38,725 nucleotides of DNA from an uncultured Clostridia bacterium (GTDB lineage: Bacteria > Bacillota > Clostridia > Lachnospirales > CAG-274), in the NCBI GenBank assembly GCA_947628755.1, contig CANRBC010000021.1, forward strand, positions 1-38,725, written 5' to 3'. Positions 34,676-38,725 of this stretch are shown here, in pieces. A program made the position numbers and the translations under genes. The first letter of the stretch is position 1. Every line of letters begins with the position of its first letter. A model generated the notes under the pieces. That model was not told the origin of the DNA. It saw only the letters and a program-made list of their open reading frames with translations, and made no database searches.

Positions 34676-35563
34676 ATGGACTTTATACAGCAGTTTATAA
34701 ATGGACTAAGTCTTGGCAGCATTTATGCGCTTATTGCCCTTGGCTACACTATGGTTTACGGTATTGCCAAGATGCTTAATTTTGCCCATGGCGACGTTAT
34801 CATGGTAGGAGCTTATGTTCTTTCTTTGGCAGCGGTAAAGGCAGGGCTTTCCCCTGTTATGAGCATTTTGTTCCCCGTTGTCGTATGTATGCTCGCTTGT
34901 ACCGTACTGGGCGTTACTATTGAAAAAATCGCATACAGACCCTTGAGAAATGCTTCTCCTCTTGCTGTTCTTATTACGGCAATAGGCGTAAGCTATTTTC
35001 TTCAAAGCGTGGCTCTCCTTATTTTTGGCTCAAATCAGAGAAAGGTGGATTCCGTTATACCTAAGTTTTCTCTTACATTAGGGGAAATTCATCTTTCCGG
35101 AGAGGCTATTACAACATTAGGCGTTACTATACTTATTATGATATGCCTTGCTCTTTTCATTAACTTCACAAGAGTGGGCAAGGCGATGAGAGCCGTATCC
35201 GAGGACAAGGGCGCAGCTCAGCTCATGGGCGTAAATGTCAACTCCACTATTTCGCTGACATTTGCCATAGGCTCTTTCCTTGCGGCAATAGCCAGTATAC
35301 TTTTTGTAAGCTCCTACGGCTTTGTAGGTCCTTACTCCGGCGCTATGCCCGGTATTAAGGCATTTGTCGCCGCCGTGCTTGGCGGTATAGGCAGTATCCC
35401 CGGCGCAATGCTTGGCGGTATAATACTGGGAATTATAGAGAGTATGTCTAAGGCGTATATTTCCACAGAGCTGGCAGACGCCATTGTGTTCTCTGTGCTT
35501 ATAATAGTTCTCCTTGTAAAGCCTACGGGTATACTTGGCAGAAAGAGAATAACTAAGGTATAA
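34676..35563 (+). CDS. livH: Branched-chain amino acid ABC transporter permease LivH
   Basis: 295 residues, about eight hydrophobic segments. Family marks are the N-terminal QQFINGLSLGSIYALIALGYTMVYG and the cytoplasmic GVNVNSTISLTFAIGSFLAAIA coupling region. Forms the membrane channel with LivM. ATG preceded by AGGAGG. Confidence 0.94.
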   Translation: MDFIQQFINGLSLGSIYALIALGYTMVYGIAKMLNFAHGDVIMVGAYVLSLAAVKAGLSPVMSILFPVVVCMLACTVLGVTIEKIAYRPLRNASPLAVLITAIGVSYFLQSVALLIFGSNQRKVDSVIPKFSLTLGEIHLSGEAITTLGVTILIMICLALFINFTRVGKAMRAVSEDKGAAQLMGVNVNSTISLTFAIGSFLAAIASILFVSSYGFVGPYSGAMPGIKAFVAAVLGGIGSIPGAMLGGIILGIIESMSKAYISTELADAIVFSVLIIVLLVKPTGILGRKRITKV

Positions 35564-35574
35564 GGGTGGTTATT

Positions 35575-36516
35575 ATGAAAAATAAAAAGAATATAATATA
35601 TGTGGCTCTTGCCATTATCATATATCTGCTTATATTTGCCTTGGTTGAAACGGGAACGGCTTCAAGACAGCTCCAGAATCTTATAGTTCCTGTGCTTGTA
35701 AATATTATGCTGGCAGTTTCACTTAATCTTATAGTAGGCTTTCTGGGCGAGCTTACGCTTGGTCATGCAGGCTTTATGTCCGTAGGCGCTTATGCAGGCT
35801 GTCTTTTTACCGTAAGCTGTGATTTGCCTGCTTTTATAGAGCTTCCCATAGCCTTTGTAATAGGAGGACTTACAGCTGCCGTTTTCGGCTTTATAATAGG
35901 CATACCCGCCCTCAGACTTAAGGGCGACTACCTTGCCATAGTCACGCTTGGCTTCGGCGAGATAATAAGGTCTATACTTAATTCCATGGATATTGTAGGC
36001 GGTTCGGGAGGACTTAAGGGCATAGATAAGTCGGGCAATTATACCGTCGCCTATGTGCTTACCATGATTACGCTTTTGGTTATAAGCAATATTATAAAGT
36101 CCTGTCACGGTCGCTCCATAAAGGCAATAAGAGATAATGTAATAGCGGCTGAATCCGTAGGCGTGAACGTAGTATATTATAAGATGTTTGCCTTTGTGCT
36201 TTCAGCGTTTTTCGCAGGCGTAGCAGGCGTGCTTTACGGTCAGAACCTTGGTATTATCAAGCCTGCCACATTTGACTTCAACAAGTCAATAGAAATTCTT
36301 GTTATGGTAGTTCTGGGCGGCATGGGCAATATAAAGGGCAGTATAATAGCCGCCGTAATACTTACGCTTTTGCCGGAGCTTCTGAGAGATTTGGCGGATT
36401 ACAGAATGCTTTTCTATGCACTTGCTCTTATTATTATGATGCTTTTCAGCTCCAATCCCACACTTGTGGAGCTCAGACAGAGGATTTTCTCACGCGGTAA
36501 AAAGGAGGTCGGCTAA
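35575..36516 (+). CDS. livM: Branched-chain amino acid ABC transporter permease LivM
   Basis: 313 residues from ATG 35575, with AAGGGTGG as ribosome binding site; a GTG three codons earlier falls inside that site and is less likely. About eight hydrophobic segments, with LNLIVGFLGELTLGHAGFMSVGAYAG and the coupling stretch SVGVNVVYYKMFAFVLSAFFAGVAG. Partner of LivH, starting 11 bases after it. Confidence 0.93.
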   Translation: MKNKKNIIYVALAIIIYLLIFALVETGTASRQLQNLIVPVLVNIMLAVSLNLIVGFLGELTLGHAGFMSVGAYAGCLFTVSCDLPAFIELPIAFVIGGLTAAVFGFIIGIPALRLKGDYLAIVTLGFGEIIRSILNSMDIVGGSGGLKGIDKSGNYTVAYVLTMITLLVISNIIKSCHGRSIKAIRDNVIAAESVGVNVVYYKMFAFVLSAFFAGVAGVLYGQNLGIIKPATFDFNKSIEILVMVVLGGMGNIKGSIIAAVILTLLPELLRDLADYRMLFYALALIIMMLFSSNPTLVELRQRIFSRGKKEVG

Positions 36517-36517
36517 C

Positions 36518-37276
36518 ATGGCTTTGGTAGAAATAAGACAATTAGGTATCTCCTTTGGCGGTCTGAGAGCTGTTGACAACTTTAATATGACACTTGAGGA
36601 GGGACAGCTTTACGGACTTATAGGTCCTAACGGCGCAGGCAAGACGACTATATTTAATCTCCTTACGGGAGTTTATAAGCCTACCGACGGGGAATTCTAT
36701 TTTAACGGCGAGCTTATGAACGGCAAGACCCCTATTCAGATAAACAAAAAGGGTATTGCAAGAACATTTCAGAATATAAGACTATTCAAAAATATGTCTG
36801 TCATAGACAATGTAAAGGTAGGCTTGCAGAACAGACACAGCTATTCCATGGCGGCGGGCATATTCCGTTTGCCAAAATTCGGCAGAATGGAAAAGGAAAT
36901 GACACAAAGGGCAATGGAGCTGCTTAAAATATTCGACCTTGACAACGAGGCGGAGCAGCTTGCCTCAAATCTGCCCTACGGCAAGCAGAGAAAGCTGGAG
37001 ATAGCAAGAGCCTTGGCTACTGAGCCTAAGCTGTTGCTTCTTGACGAGCCTGCCGCAGGCATGAATCCCAATGAAACGGCAGAGCTTATGAATACCATAA
37101 GCCTTATAAGGGAAAAATTCAAGGTTTCAATACTTCTTATAGAGCACGATATGTCCCTTGTAATGGGTATATGCGAAAGAATAATAGTGCTGTTGTACGG
37201 CAGAGTAATTGCCGACGGTCTGCCCGATGAAATAAAGAACGACCCCAAGGTAATCGTTGCTTATTTGGGCGAGTAA
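36518..37276 (+). CDS. livG: Branched-chain amino acid ABC transporter ATPase LivG
   Basis: 252 residues from ATG 36518, with AAAGGAGG just upstream in the end of livM; an earlier in-frame ATG lies within livM and is rejected. Walker A GPNGAGKTT, Walker B LLLLDEPAAGMNP, H-loop LLIEHDM. The signature is the divergent LPYGKQRKLEIARAL usual for LivG. Cytoplasmic energy unit with LivF. Confidence 0.95.
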   Translation: MALVEIRQLGISFGGLRAVDNFNMTLEEGQLYGLIGPNGAGKTTIFNLLTGVYKPTDGEFYFNGELMNGKTPIQINKKGIARTFQNIRLFKNMSVIDNVKVGLQNRHSYSMAAGIFRLPKFGRMEKEMTQRAMELLKIFDLDNEAEQLASNLPYGKQRKLEIARALATEPKLLLLDEPAAGMNPNETAELMNTISLIREKFKVSILLIEHDMSLVMGICERIIVLLYGRVIADGLPDEIKNDPKVIVAYLGE

Positions 37277-37288
37277 GGAGGCGGAGAA

Positions 37289-37993
37289 ATGCTTAAGGTC
37301 AATGATTTGAACGTATATTACGGCATGATCCATGCCATAAAGGGAATTTCCTTTAACGTAGAGGAGGGAGAAATCGTTTCACTTATAGGCGCTAACGGCG
37401 CAGGCAAAACGACTACCCTCCACGCAGTTTCGGGACTTATAAAGGCTGCCTCCGGCAGTACCGAATTCATGGGCAGGAATATCAACAATATGACTGCCGA
37501 TAAAATTGTAAGACTGGGTTTGGGTCACGTTCCCGAGGGCAGAAGAGTTTTCCAGGAGCTTACAGTCGATGAAAATTTGGATATGGGCGCTTATGCCGTA
37601 AAGGATAAGAATGTTATTAAAAGAGAGTATGAAAGGGTAATGGAGACCTTTCCAAGACTTAAGGAAAGAAGAAAGCAGCTTGCAGGCACTCTTTCCGGCG
37701 GCGAACAGCAGATGCTCGCCATAGGCAGAGCACTTATGAGCCACCCTAAAATGCTTCTTTTAGACGAGCCCTCTATGGGACTTGCCCCTATTATAGTAAT
37801 GGAAATATTCGATATTATTCAGACCTGCAATAAGGAGGGCATGACTATCCTCCTTGTAGAACAGAATGCAAAAATGGCGCTTTCCATTTCCGACAGAGCC
37901 TATGTACTGGAAACGGGAAATATCGTAATGGAGGGCAAGGCAAGCGACCTCCTCAATGACGATAAGGTCAAGAAAGCATATCTGGGCGGTTGA
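37289..37993 (+). CDS. livF: Branched-chain amino acid ABC transporter ATPase LivF
   Basis: 234 residues. Walker A GANGAGKTT, signature LSGGEQQMLAIGRAL, Walker B LLLDEPSMGLAP, H-loop replaced by LLVEQNA as is normal for LivF. ATG preceded by AAGGAGG. Last gene of the liv operon. Confidence 0.95.
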   Translation: MLKVNDLNVYYGMIHAIKGISFNVEEGEIVSLIGANGAGKTTTLHAVSGLIKAASGSTEFMGRNINNMTADKIVRLGLGHVPEGRRVFQELTVDENLDMGAYAVKDKNVIKREYERVMETFPRLKERRKQLAGTLSGGEQQMLAIGRALMSHPKMLLLDEPSMGLAPIIVMEIFDIIQTCNKEGMTILLVEQNAKMALSISDRAYVLETGNIVMEGKASDLLNDDKVKKAYLGG

Positions 37994-38013
37994 AATATAT
38001 GTGATAATTATGT

Positions 38014-38040
38014 AGGAAGCGCGAAAGCGCTTCCTTTGTT
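38014..38040 (+). terminator. Terminator of the liv operon
   Basis: AGGAAGCGC-GAAA-GCGCTTCCT, a 9-bp perfect stem with a GNRA tetraloop, followed by TTGTTGTTT. Located 20 bases after the livF stop. Confidence 0.9.
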
Positions 38041-38060
38041 GTTTGGAGGGGATTGACTGT

Positions 38061-38529
38061 ATCGACCCTTCCACCGCCTATATCGACCCTTCAGTCAACG
38101 CAGTTCAATGCCGTATTATTGTAAAGTTTTTGACGTAACTGACAGCTTAATTGTACCGAAGTATCGGACAGTCCCGACCCTTCCACCGCCTAACGGCGGT
38201 CCCCCTCCCCTCCGACGCCCTGACGGGCTAGGGGAGGCTAGAGGGGAGGAGGTAGCACGGACAGCTATTTTCTCTCTAACCGCTCTACAATAAGTTTCAA
38301 CACTTTTGCTTTCAGAAAAAGTCAGCCCTCCCGCAAACTCAACCTCCCCATTGTACTGAAAGATTGTAATGCACTCCAAAAAGGCTTATATACTTAGAAA
38401 ATCAATACTTATGTTGCAGCCGCTGCTTCCCCACTTCAAGCCTCCCCTAGCCTTGCGATAAAACACAACGTGTTTTATTGCAGGCGTCGGAGGGGAGGGG
38501 GACCAACCGTAGGTTGGTGGAAGGGTCGA
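38061..38529. mobile_element. MITE-like palindromic element, mosaic copy 2
   Basis: Three starts of the same TCGACCCTTC-type end occur at about 38062, 38083 and 38174, so the left side looks like nested or truncated copies. The innermost copy has long inverted arms: 38174-38237 against 38440-38528, sharing CGACCCTTCCACC, GGTCCCCCTCCCCTCCG and GGCTAGGGGAGGC. Each arm carries its own small hairpin at the same place: ACCGCC/GGCGGT on the left, ACCAACC/GGTTGGT on the right. The right arm also has ATAAAACAC/GTGTTTTAT. The middle (38238-38439) has no convincing gene. Confidence 0.8.
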
Positions 38530-38725
38530 TTTTTTCTTTAAAAACAAAAAAAACATCTCAATACGGAAATGTTTGTCGCTTTTTGTCACTTTACATAATG
38601 TATAATTGTGTTACATCAAGTATATGTAAAAAGGTCAGTAAATATACAGGGTTGATTGAATTCCCAGAAAATTACTTTTTCGGCTTACAATGTAATTATA
38701 AATTGAAATTAATTGTTTGTCAATA
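38530..38725. other. A/T-rich region at the right edge
   Basis: No gene seen. A TATAAT hexamer at 38601-38606 on the plus strand could be a -10 box for a gene beyond the window, but no -35 stands at the right distance. Confidence 0.35.

Noticed and set aside
38116..38379. 87-residue minus-strand frame inside the right-hand MITE
   Set aside because: It would start at TTG without a ribosome binding site and run into the GC-rich inverted arm (Pro/Gly/Arg-rich product). The first 40 residues look protein-like and might be a gene remnant, but this cannot be supported.

Overview
The window reads as chromosomal core sequence of a low-to-moderate GC Firmicute of the class Clostridia, probably a Lachnospiraceae-like or related gut anaerobe. 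The evidence is the gene order around the ribosomal clusters (secY-adk-map-KOW protein-infA-rpmJ), strong AGGAGG-type ribosome binding sites, zinc-type S14 and L36, a lid-zinc adenylate kinase, an IspH-S1 fusion, and a group C-like [FeFe] hydrogenase sensor. No rRNA, tRNA, CRISPR array, phage or transposase gene was seen.

Left part (1-7762). On the minus strand at the left edge are two tandem, independently promoted small RNA genes. Each has a perfect TTGACA-N17-TATAAT promoter, three 35-nt hairpin units held inside a closing stem, and an intrinsic terminator. A third structured locus follows upstream of them. Next comes a leftward three-gene operon (thioredoxin-like [2Fe-2S] ferredoxin, HydS-like [FeFe] hydrogenase/PAS sensor, SpoIIE-type phosphatase) that looks like a redox or H2 signalling module. 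A divergent HD-domain hydrolase follows, then a leftward IlvD/Edd-family dehydratase and GntP permease pair, probably for sugar-acid uptake and dehydration.

Middle (about 8030-24660). One long rightward S10-spc operon runs from rpsJ to rpmJ behind a structured leader and ends at a strong terminator. A separately promoted alpha operon follows (rpsM, rpsK, rpsD, rpoA, rplQ) with its own terminator. Gaps inside the S10-spc operon (rpsJ-rplC, rplW-rplB, secY-adk) carry strong inverted repeats instead of the usual short spacers.

Right part (24660-38725). A roughly 300-bp palindromic MITE-like element precedes a leftward aconitase-family hydratase. Divergent from it is a rightward run: RpiR regulator, YhiN-like flavoprotein, a chorismate mutase (AroH)-cytidylate kinase fusion, and an IspH-ribosomal protein S1 fusion with a long Lys/Glu repeat tail. 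A complete branched-chain amino acid ABC transporter follows (livJ, livH, livM, livG, livF). The livJ-livH gap is a dense series of perfect hairpins. After livF come a terminator and a second, mosaic copy of the MITE family.

The strongest candidate for something undescribed is the tandem triple-hairpin RNA pair (83-483): the six units show compensating stem changes. Next are the hairpin-array intergenic elements, the AroH-Cmk fusion, and the possible internal start that would release free S1 from the IspH-S1 gene.
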